From Candidatus Geocrenenecus sp. JGI 0000106-J15 (GTDB lineage Archaea > Thermoproteota > Nitrososphaeria_A > Caldarchaeales > Wolframiiraptoraceae): a DNA stretch of 29,940 bases. The notes beneath the pieces are model-generated. The model was not told the DNA's origin, searched no databases, and worked only from the letters and a program-made list of their open reading frames with translations. Below are positions 15,074 through 22,196 of this stretch, one piece after another. Made by a program: the position numbers and the translations under genes. Position 1 is the stretch's first letter. Each line of letters begins with the position of its first letter. The DNA is taken from the NCBI GenBank assembly GCA_000405685.1, contig ASPF01000009.1:1-29940 (forward strand), given 5' to 3'.

Positions 15074-16045
15074 ATGATGAATATAGAGAGATATGGCTAT
15101 GCATATTTCCCATCTGCTCTTTCTAGCATATTTTCTCCAAAACTAAGATCTGCAACAATGAATAGTAGTGTAAATTTAGATAGGATAGGCGCAAGAGGTG
15201 GAGGATTCTCTCTTGTCAAAGGCTCAGAAACACTTGTTAGAATCTATCCAGATGAATCAGATAGAATAGAAGTAACGGTAAATGATAATATACGGAACTT
15301 CCCACCATCGATTGAAGCAGCTGAAGAAATGAGAAGAAGATACAAGATAAACGGTAGGATAGAGATTAGGCATAGAATCAACGTCCCCATCGGCTCAGGG
15401 TTTGGTACAAGCGCATCTTCAGCGGCTGGAGTAATACTTGCAATATCATCTCTATTAGGTCAAGGGATCACTTTAAGTGAAGTAATAAGAGTAACACATG
15501 AAATCGAGTTAAGATGTAGGACTGGGTTAAACAGTGAAGTAGGATTAATGACTGGAGGATTAGTACTCGTTCTTAGAGAAGGAGCACCACCAAGAAGCAT
15601 TATAGATAATATCCCTCTACCATCAAACATTAAACTAGTTGCTGTAGTATCAGGACCGATTGAAACACCTGACTCTCTATCAGAATTATCAAAAATAGAA
15701 GAAGTTGAAAGGATCGGAGATAAATATCTTTCAAAGATATTAAGACAACCCACTATTGAGAACTTCCTTAGATATGCTAGAGAGTTCTCATATGAATCAG
15801 GGTTCGTAACTGAGACAGTTCAAGAAATATTCAAAGTATTTGAAAAGCTTCCAATGATAGGGTATGCTCAGAACATGCTGGGAGACGCTGTACATGCATT
15901 AGTTTATGATAAAAACTTAGACTTAGTCGTAAGAAGCTTAACGGAGTCTTTCCCAGATATGGAGATTGTAGTCTCAGATATAACATCGATCTGTAATGTC
16001 TATTCTAAGTCTATAGAAGCCGTAGAATTAAAGCGAACCTGCTGA
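15074..16045 (+). CDS. Pantoate kinase (GHMP kinase family)
   Basis: Phosphorylates pantoate to 4-phosphopantoate in the archaeal CoA pathway, which differs from the bacterial order. The 323-residue protein has the archaeal PoK pattern: an N-terminal FPSALSSIFSP segment, GARGGGFSL at 39-47, the GHMP ATP motif PIGSGFGTSASSAAG at 105-119, and a TGLNSEVGLMTGGLVL segment. The partner phosphopantothenate synthetase is not in the window. It follows the ECF-type gene by 6 bases and probably shares its mRNA. Two adjacent ATGs (15074, 15077) are possible starts. Mevalonate-family kinases share the ATP motif, but the N-terminus fits pantoate kinase better. Confidence 0.83.
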   Translation: MMNIERYGYAYFPSALSSIFSPKLRSATMNSSVNLDRIGARGGGFSLVKGSETLVRIYPDESDRIEVTVNDNIRNFPPSIEAAEEMRRRYKINGRIEIRHRINVPIGSGFGTSASSAAGVILAISSLLGQGITLSEVIRVTHEIELRCRTGLNSEVGLMTGGLVLVLREGAPPRSIIDNIPLPSNIKLVAVVSGPIETPDSLSELSKIEEVERIGDKYLSKILRQPTIENFLRYAREFSYESGFVTETVQEIFKVFEKLPMIGYAQNMLGDAVHALVYDKNLDLVVRSLTESFPDMEIVVSDITSICNVYSKSIEAVELKRTC

Positions 16046-16077
16046 AACTAATAACAAAAAGATAGATTATCATACTA

Positions 16078-17268
16078 TCATGTTAAGAAAGTCTGCTTAG
16101 TTACTGCTAGGTTGTTGAAGAAGCTTATGAACTCTTTCTCTCTGCCTAATGGTATTAATGCTGATGCTGCAAAACTATGACCATCGCCTGACCCTCCTAC
16201 AGCCTCCGCTGACTTCATAGTTAGCTCAGACGCAGGAGGCATTTTGCCTGATTTAACTTCTTCACTCAATAGCTTAGGTGTTCTAACTGATACTTTAACC
16301 CATTCTCCCTCAACTCTACCAAGGTTAGGCAACACGGATTCAAAATTCATGAAACCTATAAGATACTTATCTTGAGCTACAATGCTTCGGTAACTTAGCA
16401 TTGAGCAGAACGTCCCAATAGTTTTAGAGCCGAGACCTTTTAACAGGTCGTGGATGTGGAACCATTGAGTTACACCTTCAACTTTAAGCTTAGACTTAGA
16501 GAGAATACTAAACAGTTGGTTAAATCTAGTCTTCCTTTCTTCTTCAAGTTTTTCAGCCTCCGTAAACTCTATCCTCCTTGAAAGAAGATATTTAACAACT
16601 TTATATGGCCCCTCACGATAGTAGCCTACACTGCCAGTAACTGTTAGAATGGTTGAAAGCTTATTCCAAGGCTTATTAAAAATCCTTACAATATATGATT
16701 CTTCACGTCCTATTTTAACCTCTACGTCTCCAACATTTAGAGAATCTTCTAGAGGTATTCTATTCAACCCTGTTAGCGGGCCAGGTATCTCTGCTGAACC
16801 TACAACAGCCATCCATGCCGAATCTCTTATATCTGCGACCTCACGCATTAACAGATATGTTGCAGTTGAGCCACTAACATCTCTTTCACCACTAAAGCCA
16901 TGTAGTTCAGGATTCAGGTTTACAACATGTGGACTATCTATCTTCATGGGGTCATGGTGGTCAAGTATGAGGGCTCTTGAGTTTGTGGCCTTACTTATCT
17001 CAGCGATTAGGTCTGCCCTCCCCGATCCAATATCTAGAAAGATATAGAATCTGCAGTCTGTAGAGTAGACGAGCTTGAGTATAGCTGGATGAATCTTCTC
17101 AATGCATATCAACCTATAGTTGAGTCCAATCTTATTCAAAGCAGAAGCAGATATACCTGCAGCACATAATCCATCAGCATCATTATGGAAAACCAGTCCG
17201 ACAACCCCGCTATAATTACTTAACTCTCCAGCGATATCTTTAATCAATCTGAAATACTCTTCTCTCAT
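16078..17268 (-). CDS. DHH-family phosphoesterase (RecJ-like)
   Basis: A 396-residue protein with an N-terminal DHH domain and a C-terminal DHHA1 domain. Metal-site motifs are FHNDADG at 27-33, FLDIG around 77-81, LDHHDP with DHH at 103-105, and NPELHGFSG. The C-terminal nucleic-acid-binding motif GGSGDGHS is at 358-365. Archaeal members are related to RecJ and include the replisome-associated GAN nuclease and nanoRNA- or dinucleotide-degrading enzymes. Sequence alone does not tell these apart. It converges with the pantoate kinase gene and has no obvious operon partner. Confidence 0.88.
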   Translation of the reverse strand: MREEYFRLIKDIAGELSNYSGVVGLVFHNDADGLCAAGISASALNKIGLNYRLICIEKIHPAILKLVYSTDCRFYIFLDIGSGRADLIAEISKATNSRALILDHHDPMKIDSPHVVNLNPELHGFSGERDVSGSTATYLLMREVADIRDSAWMAVVGSAEIPGPLTGLNRIPLEDSLNVGDVEVKIGREESYIVRIFNKPWNKLSTILTVTGSVGYYREGPYKVVKYLLSRRIEFTEAEKLEEERKTRFNQLFSILSKSKLKVEGVTQWFHIHDLLKGLGSKTIGTFCSMLSYRSIVAQDKYLIGFMNFESVLPNLGRVEGEWVKVSVRTPKLLSEEVKSGKMPPASELTMKSAEAVGGSGDGHSFAASALIPLGREKEFISFFNNLAVTKQTFLT

Positions 17269-17423
17269 CGCTCAAGATATTAATAGAATAAGAGATTAAT
17301 AACTAATTATGGTTGATAGTAGCTTCTCTCGTTAATTATCAATGAAATTGAAATAGTTAGAAGAGTTCCTTGAATATCTTACTATCTAGTTCTTCTTAGG
17401 GATAGAATAAGATGAAGTATTTG

Positions 17424-17882
17424 TTATTGATACATTGGGAGTTCACGGGTAGCTGCACGTACAAATCGATTTACTATCTCTATCTTCTTTAAGAGAGCTC
17501 TAGCTAAGTCGGATATTGTTATTATCCCTACTAATACATTCTTCTCTATTACTGCAAGCCTCCTTATCTTCTTCTCAGCCATAATCTCAAGTGCTTCTTC
17601 TACGCTAGTGTCAGGTTCTACAGCTATTATAGGCTTAGACATGATCTCAGATGCTCTAGTTTTAAAAATATCTAAGCCCTTGGCTACAACCCTCCTAACT
17701 ATATCCCTCTCAGTGATTATTCCAACAATCTTTCCATCTCTCTCTACAAAACATGCACCAACTCCTCTATCCATCATACTTTTAGAAACTTCAACAATGT
17801 CTGCATCCTCTCTTAAAGTTAAAGGATCGATAGACATAAACATTCTAACAGTAAACTCCTTTTCCGATTCTCCATTACTCAT
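17424..17882 (-). CDS. Tandem CBS-domain protein
   Basis: A 152-residue protein made of a CBS pair (about 12-68 and 78-135), with typical strands VGIITERDIVRRVV and VGIITISDLARALL. CBS pairs bind adenosyl ligands such as AMP, ATP or SAM and usually regulate other proteins. No effector domain is fused. It is transcribed away from the stomatin gene, sharing a 141-base divergent promoter region. The target protein is unknown. Confidence 0.87.
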   Translation of the reverse strand: MSNGESEKEFTVRMFMSIDPLTLREDADIVEVSKSMMDRGVGACFVERDGKIVGIITERDIVRRVVAKGLDIFKTRASEIMSKPIIAVEPDTSVEEALEIMAEKKIRRLAVIEKNVLVGIITISDLARALLKKIEIVNRFVRAATRELPMYQ

Positions 17883-17967
17883 ATCCTCAGAGTAACGAAA
17901 TCTAGTAAATAAAGATTACAAAAAAGGGCCGTAGACAATCAAATTTATTATAGCTTAAATACTATTC

Positions 17968-17985
17968 AAGAATAGCTCAATTCTT
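17968..17985. promoter_or_regulatory. Inverted repeat just upstream of the stomatin-operon TATA box
   Basis: AAGAAT-AGCTCA-ATTCTT is a perfect 6-bp inverted repeat around a 6-base spacer, and extends to eight of nine matching positions outward. It ends a few bases before the TATA-like element of the stomatin operon, where an archaeal activator or repressor would bind. Function is inferred. Confidence 0.4.
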
Positions 17986-17991
17986 AAACTA

Positions 17992-18000
17992 TTTATTTTA
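17992..18000 (+). promoter_or_regulatory. TATA box of the stomatin-NfeD operon
   Basis: TTTATTTTA is centred about 27 bases before the ATG at 18024, giving a leaderless or near-leaderless mRNA. No ribosome binding site is visible before that start, which agrees. Confidence 0.5.
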
Positions 18001-18023
18001 CGGGATACTTGATTATGTAGTGA

Positions 18024-18815
18024 ATGGTAATGATAGGTCAGATTCAGCCTGCAACGCTTTTCCTCATGTTCTTCATATTAATATTCGTAATTATCATCTT
18101 ATCTTCTTCTATAAAGATTGTTACAGAGTATGAAAGAGTAGTAATCTTTAGAGTTGGAAGGCTGAAAGGTGCTAGGGGTCCTGGACTAGTAATAATACTT
18201 CCAATAATTGATAGGAGGAGGACAATTGATTTAAGACTGCTTACGCTTGATGTACCAAAACAGAGGATAATCACTAGAGATAATGTTACTGTAGATGTTG
18301 ATGCAGTCGTATACTTTAGAGTAAGCGACCCTATCGCTGCAGCAGTCAAGGTTAAGGATTATGTCATGGCCTCCAGTCTTTTAGCTCAAACCACTCTTAG
18401 AGATGTTATAGGTCAAGTAGAACTAGATGAACTGCTTAGTAAAAGAGAAGAATTAAGCAAGAGAGTGCAGGCAATCCTTGATGAATTAACTGAGGCTTGG
18501 GGTGTTAAAGTTTCAGCTGTAGCTATAAGAGATGTCATAATACCGGAGGTCATGCAGAGGGCCATGGCTAAACAAGCTGAAGCTGAAAGAGAGAGGAGAA
18601 GTAGAGTGATAATGGCTGAAGGTGAGCTGGAAGCTGCTAAGAAGATGGCTGAAGCAGCAGAATACTATGCTAGGAGCCCTATAGCGTTAAGATTAAGAGA
18701 ACTCCAGACTTGGAGTGAGATAGCTAGAGAAAAGAATATGATTGTTGTAACTGAGAGTACATCATCTCAGCTTGGAACACTTCTTGGAGTAGTAAAAAGT
18801 GAAAAGAAAGAATGA
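18024..18815 (+). CDS. Stomatin/SPFH (prohibitin homology) membrane protein
   Basis: A 263-residue protein with one N-terminal membrane segment (about 11-30) and an SPFH domain running from VTEYERVVIFRVGRL to DVIIPEVMQ. A charged coiled-coil follows (AKQAEAERERRS ... AEGELEAAKKMAEAAEYY), then a short C-terminal hydrophobic stretch MIVVTES. In archaea such proteins assemble in the membrane and are cleaved by the partner NfeD-type serine protease, whose gene overlaps this stop by 4 bases. The start at 18024 fits the TATA box 27 bases upstream; the ATG at 18030 is an alternative. Confidence 0.92.
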   Translation: MVMIGQIQPATLFLMFFILIFVIIILSSSIKIVTEYERVVIFRVGRLKGARGPGLVIILPIIDRRRTIDLRLLTLDVPKQRIITRDNVTVDVDAVVYFRVSDPIAAAVKVKDYVMASSLLAQTTLRDVIGQVELDELLSKREELSKRVQAILDELTEAWGVKVSAVAIRDVIIPEVMQRAMAKQAEAERERRSRVIMAEGELEAAKKMAEAAEYYARSPIALRLRELQTWSEIAREKNMIVVTESTSSQLGTLLGVVKSEKKE

Positions 18816-20116
18816 AGAAAATCTACCATCTGATCATGCTTACACTATTTTTGCTAATTCTACCAATATACTATCCAAGTATAGAAGGTGAACAGGTTAA
18901 GGTAGCTTGGCTAAAGATTGAAGGATACATCTCTCCCGCAACTGTTGAGTATATCAAAATAAACCTAGTTGAGAACGTCCAAGATTACGAAATATTCCTT
19001 ATTACGCTCGATACATTGGGAGGGCAGGCAGACGCTACATTAGAGATCATCAAATTAATCCAAGCTTCTGAAAAGCCTGTTATCTGCCTAGTCTACCCTG
19101 AAGGTGCAGATGCTATGTCTGCGGGAACATACATTCTGATGGCATGTAGAATTGCAGGCATGGCCCCCTATACACAGATTGGTGCAGGTCAGCCAGTCGT
19201 AGAAGGCGTCCCAAGCAATGATACTAAACTCATCAATTTCCTATCTGAAAAGATTGCATCTCTAGCAAAGATGAATAATAGAAATGAAACAGCTGCGAGA
19301 TTGTTTGTAACAAAGAATCTAGTTCTAGGGCCTGAAGAAGCATTAAAAAATAATGTAATAGAAGTTGTAGCTAGAAGTCCTAGAGAATTCTTGGAGAAAA
19401 TAGATGGATGGGAGATAACGATTAGAGACGGAGTAGTTAAGTTGAATACAAGAGGTAGCATGCTTATAGAAGTTGATAAACCATTTAGAATAATCTTTAT
19501 GGAGTTCTTTTCAAACCCCTTGATCTCATCTATTCTCCTAGGAGTCGGTATACTGGTTCTAATACTTGGCTTTACTTCACCAGGTTGGGGTGCGGAAGTA
19601 GCAGGGGGGATACTTATACTATTAGGATTAATAGGACATGGATTTGATGTAAACTTGATAGGCTTACTATTAGTAGGTATAGGTGGAGCGTTGTTAATGT
19701 ATGAAGTGTTCTCACAAACATTTGGAGCAGCTGCTGTTGGAGGAATACTATCCTTGAGTATGGGTATAGTCTTAATGGCAGGTTCTCCACCTAGACAACA
19801 ATTTGTATCCCAACTATGGTTTAATGAACTTATATCAACTGTTTCAATCGCTATGATAATTATCTCGATCTTCTTCGGTTTCTTAATCTATAAAGCTATA
19901 AAAACAATACGGAGTAAACCATACCTAGAAGAGATACCCGCCGAGTATGGTAGAGCAGTAGACTTGCTTACTCCTAGAGCGATAGGATATGTTAGACTTG
20001 GTGGAGAACTTTGGAAAGCTAGATCTGAGAAAGAAGTAAAACCTGGAGAGATGATAAGAGTTATCAAGAAGGTTGGAGATGTGCTACTGGTTGAGCCGGT
20101 AGAAGAAGAGAAGTGA
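18812..20116 (+). CDS. NfeD-family membrane serine protease (stomatin-specific)
   Basis: A 434-residue protein. Residues 1-24 look like a signal peptide or anchor. Residues 30-215 form a ClpP-class protease domain with the Ser-Lys dyad S103 (AMSAGTYI) and K168 (FVTKNLVL), matching the catalytic residues of the Pyrococcus 1510-type protease that cleaves p-stomatin. Residues about 235-365 hold several membrane segments, and about 375-430 a soluble OB-fold NfeD domain. The gene overlaps the stomatin gene by ATGA and the phosphoribosyltransferase gene by GTGA. Likely role: membrane quality control through processing of the stomatin partner. Confidence 0.92.
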   Translation: MKKIYHLIMLTLFLLILPIYYPSIEGEQVKVAWLKIEGYISPATVEYIKINLVENVQDYEIFLITLDTLGGQADATLEIIKLIQASEKPVICLVYPEGADAMSAGTYILMACRIAGMAPYTQIGAGQPVVEGVPSNDTKLINFLSEKIASLAKMNNRNETAARLFVTKNLVLGPEEALKNNVIEVVARSPREFLEKIDGWEITIRDGVVKLNTRGSMLIEVDKPFRIIFMEFFSNPLISSILLGVGILVLILGFTSPGWGAEVAGGILILLGLIGHGFDVNLIGLLLVGIGGALLMYEVFSQTFGAAAVGGILSLSMGIVLMAGSPPRQQFVSQLWFNELISTVSIAMIIISIFFGFLIYKAIKTIRSKPYLEEIPAEYGRAVDLLTPRAIGYVRLGGELWKARSEKEVKPGEMIRVIKKVGDVLLVEPVEEEK

Positions 20117-20808
20117 AGATAATAGATGAACCCTTGTTAAGAGAGAAGATAAGAATATTCAGAGATAGAGTAGATGCTGCTGAGAAACTCGCTGAGAAAT
20201 TATCAGAATATAAAGGTAGAAGGGATACAGTAGTCACAGCTATACCTTCAGGCGGAGTCCCAATAGGGTTAACTTTATCTAGAAAGCTTGACTTAGAGTT
20301 TAATCTTCTAATGGTTAGGAAGATTCATTTCCCCTGGAATCCAGAAGCAGGATTTGGAGCAGTAAGCTGGGATGGAAGATATATTCTCAACAATGAATTA
20401 GTCGAGGCAGCGCAGCTTACCCCTAACATTATTGCCAAGTGTATATCTAATGAACTGGATGAGATAAGGCATCGCATCAGAGAATGGGGGTTAAGAGACT
20501 ATAACATAGATGTCGAGGATAAGATCATCATAATTACAGATGACGGGTTAGCGTCTGGATATACAATGTCTGTAGCAGTAGAGGCCGTGAAGAAAAGAAG
20601 AACTAAACAAGTAATAGTAGCTGTTCCGACAGGGTCGCTTGAAGCATTAAAAATGCTGTATGATGAGGTAGACAGGATATTTTGCTTAAACATAAGGTCG
20701 AGTAGAATTTTCGCAGTTGCTGATGCTTACATTGAGTGGAGAGATATATCAGATGATGAAGTCAGAAACCTATTAGCGGAATACAACTACGCAGGGAGAT
20801 TGAGATAA
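20113..20808 (+). CDS. Phosphoribosyltransferase-fold protein (COG1926 type)
   Basis: A 231-residue type I phosphoribosyltransferase fold. The PRPP loop is IIIITDDGLASGYT at 138-151; IPSGGVPIG (44-52) and LMVRKIHFPWNPEAGFGAV (66-84) are conserved in this predicted group, whose substrate base is unknown. The GTG start lies inside the stop of the NfeD gene (GTGA), so it is translated with the membrane-protease pair. That link is unusual for a nucleotide enzyme and may be accidental operon packing or a functional tie. Confidence 0.85.
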   Translation: MKIIDEPLLREKIRIFRDRVDAAEKLAEKLSEYKGRRDTVVTAIPSGGVPIGLTLSRKLDLEFNLLMVRKIHFPWNPEAGFGAVSWDGRYILNNELVEAAQLTPNIIAKCISNELDEIRHRIREWGLRDYNIDVEDKIIIITDDGLASGYTMSVAVEAVKKRRTKQVIVAVPTGSLEALKMLYDEVDRIFCLNIRSSRIFAVADAYIEWRDISDDEVRNLLAEYNYAGRLR

Positions 20809-20811
20809 TTC

Positions 20812-20818
20812 ATATATA
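20812..20818 (+). promoter_or_regulatory. TATA box of the aldo/keto reductase gene
   Basis: ATATATA in TTCATATATAAGC is centred 26 bases before the ATG at 20841, which predicts a leaderless mRNA and supports that start over the ATG at 20847. No ribosome binding site precedes the start. Confidence 0.55.
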
Positions 20819-20840
20819 AGCTGGAAGCTTCTACTTACCG

Positions 20841-21674
20841 ATGGTTATGGAGTATAGGAGATTAGGGAAGACAGAAGTATACATGCCGGTGATTGGGTTC
20901 GGAACATGGGAGATAGGTGGAAGATTTACTCCTGACTATTCAGTAGATAAGCAAGCGATAGAGATAATTAGGCTTGCAATTAATAAAGGTATGACATTTA
21001 TAGATACTGCAGAAGTGTATGGAGCAGGACATTCTGAAGAAATCGTGGGAGAAGCTATTAAAGAATTCAATAGAGAAGATATATTCATAGCTACAAAGGT
21101 TTGGAGCTCTAATCTTAGATATAATGATGTATTGAAAGCAATGGAGGGTAGCTTGAAGAGACTGAAGATAGAATATGTTGACCTATACCAGATTCATTGG
21201 CCTAATCCAGGTATACCTTTAAGAGAGACGATGAAAGCTATGGAGAAGTTAGTAATAGATGGAAAGACAAGATTCATAGGAGTAAGTAACTTCTCTGTTG
21301 GAGATCTTGAGGAAGCAATATCATATCTTTCACATACAGATATAGTATCAAACCAAGTCCTCTACAACGTTATCGACAGGGGAATCGAAGATAGAATCTT
21401 ACCATTCTGTAGAGAGAACAATATTACAGTTATAGCATATAGACCCTTATCTAAAGGTCTAGTAGCCCAAGAACCATATAAGAGCAAGTTAGAGAGTATT
21501 GGAAGAAAATATGGTAAGACGGCAATACAAGTAGCTATTAACTGGGTGATTAGACATGATAACGTTGTAGCGATACCTAGAACATTGAATCCACAGCATC
21601 TAGAAGAGATATTAGGCTCAATAGGTTGGAGAATGAGTAGAGAAGATTATGAAGAAATATCAAGATTAGTTTAA
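20841..21674 (+). CDS. Aldo/keto reductase
   Basis: A 277-residue NAD(P)H-dependent oxidoreductase with an eight-stranded barrel. The catalytic tetrad is complete: D55 and Y60 (FIDTAEVYG), K86 (ATKVW) and H119 (LYQIHWP). The cofactor end shows GVSNFS and the AINWVIRHDNVVAIPRT-type segment. The physiological substrate is not readable. It has its own leaderless promoter, 32 bases after the preceding operon, and its 3' end abuts a minus-strand guide RNA candidate. Confidence 0.92.
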   Translation: MVMEYRRLGKTEVYMPVIGFGTWEIGGRFTPDYSVDKQAIEIIRLAINKGMTFIDTAEVYGAGHSEEIVGEAIKEFNREDIFIATKVWSSNLRYNDVLKAMEGSLKRLKIEYVDLYQIHWPNPGIPLRETMKAMEKLVIDGKTRFIGVSNFSVGDLEEAISYLSHTDIVSNQVLYNVIDRGIEDRILPFCRENNITVIAYRPLSKGLVAQEPYKSKLESIGRKYGKTAIQVAINWVIRHDNVVAIPRTLNPQHLEEILGSIGWRMSREDYEEISRLV

Positions 21675-21730
21675 AGGTCAGACTGTCCCATAATCTTCAT
21701 CTATCAGAGGACTGATAACACATCATCCCT
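21675..21730 (-). ncRNA. Candidate box C/D guide RNA 2
   Basis: Read on the minus strand from 21730: a short stem (AGG, pairing with CCT at 21677-21675), box C-like ATGATGT (21726-21720, one mismatch to RUGAUGA), exactly 12 bases, box D' CTGA (21707-21704), a C'-like TAGATGA (21703-21697), 15 bases, and box D CTGA (21681-21678). The bases before box D read ...ATGGGACAGT and are complementary to ACUGUCCCA, a segment I recall in domain IV of archaeal 23S rRNA. A TATA-like element is centred about 27 bases upstream (near 21757). Weak points are the degenerate C' and the lack of a gap between D' and C'. Confidence 0.5.
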
Positions 21731-21749
21731 ATACTGTATTATATATTAT

Positions 21750-21763
21750 CTATATTATATACT
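21750..21763 (-). promoter_or_regulatory. TATA-like element before guide RNA candidate 2
   Basis: On the minus strand AGTATATAATATAG is centred about 27 bases before the RNA's predicted 5' end. The surrounding 30 bases are almost all A and T, so placement is approximate. Confidence 0.35.
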
Positions 21764-21796
21764 GTTCTCAGTGTAGAATGAAGAGTAAATTAACGT

Positions 21797-21857
21797 AGGG
21801 CTTCAGAGCTTTCGACCTTCATCATTAAATCTGGCAGCCAGGATTCATCATCGCCCT
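21797..21857 (-). ncRNA. Candidate box C/D guide RNA 1 with 23S rRNA complementarity
   Basis: Read on the minus strand: the perfect 5-bp terminal stem AGGGC (21857-21853) pairs with GCCCT (21801-21797). Box C is ATGATGA (21851-21845). After 11-12 bases comes a degenerate D' (CAGA or AGAT, around 21833-21829), then C' ATGATGA (21825-21819), exactly 12 bases, and box D CTGA (21806-21803). The first guide, ATCCTGGCTGC, is complementary to GCAGCCAGGAU, part of the well-conserved CAGCCAGGAUGUUGG segment of 23S rRNA. The second guide, AGGTCGAAAGCT, has no target I recognise. Archaeal C/D RNAs guide 2'-O-methylation with L7Ae, Nop5 and fibrillarin. A TATA-like element lies 27 bases upstream. Confidence 0.72.
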
Positions 21858-22196
21858 AAACAAAAACAGTAATCGGGCTAATAACTATTTACGGTTAAAT
21901 GCTTAAAGTTGATTATTAACTCATGGTTAGTTAATAAGATAAATGTAAGTGTCTTAAATGAGAAGGCTGTTGACCTAGAATATAGATTGACGGCTAGAAG
22001 ATCACCTATCGGTATCATCATGAATTCTTGACGTAGCTGGATTAATGTTCTATAAAGTTCTCTTCATTTTCTAAGAATAGAATTCTGCTATCTTCATGCT
22101 ACTCGATATTATTACTTATTATTGCATGTTTTATACATTCTGAATTTAGGATTTCTGACATCGTCTAGATACACTTTGCTTATCAATTGTTTAAAG
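21858..22196. other. Intergenic stretch without a recognised gene
   Basis: Apart from the TATA-like element listed for guide RNA 1, I see no open frame of note, no tRNA-like cloverleaf, no CRISPR-like repeat and no second complete C/D RNA. A lone box C (ATGATGA on the minus strand, 22021-22015) has no box D at proper spacing. It is AT-rich and lies between the guide RNAs and the 3' end of the phosphomannomutase-family gene. Confidence 0.5.
21877..21891 (-). promoter_or_regulatory. TATA-like element before guide RNA candidate 1
   Basis: On the minus strand this contains TAAATAGTTATTA. Its centre near 21884 is 27 bases before 21857, which is exactly the first base of the RNA's terminal stem. 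Confidence 0.4.

Noticed and set aside
22015..22021. Lone box C (ATGATGA, minus strand) as a third guide RNA
   Set aside because: No CTGA at 10-14 bases, no C' box and no terminal stem.
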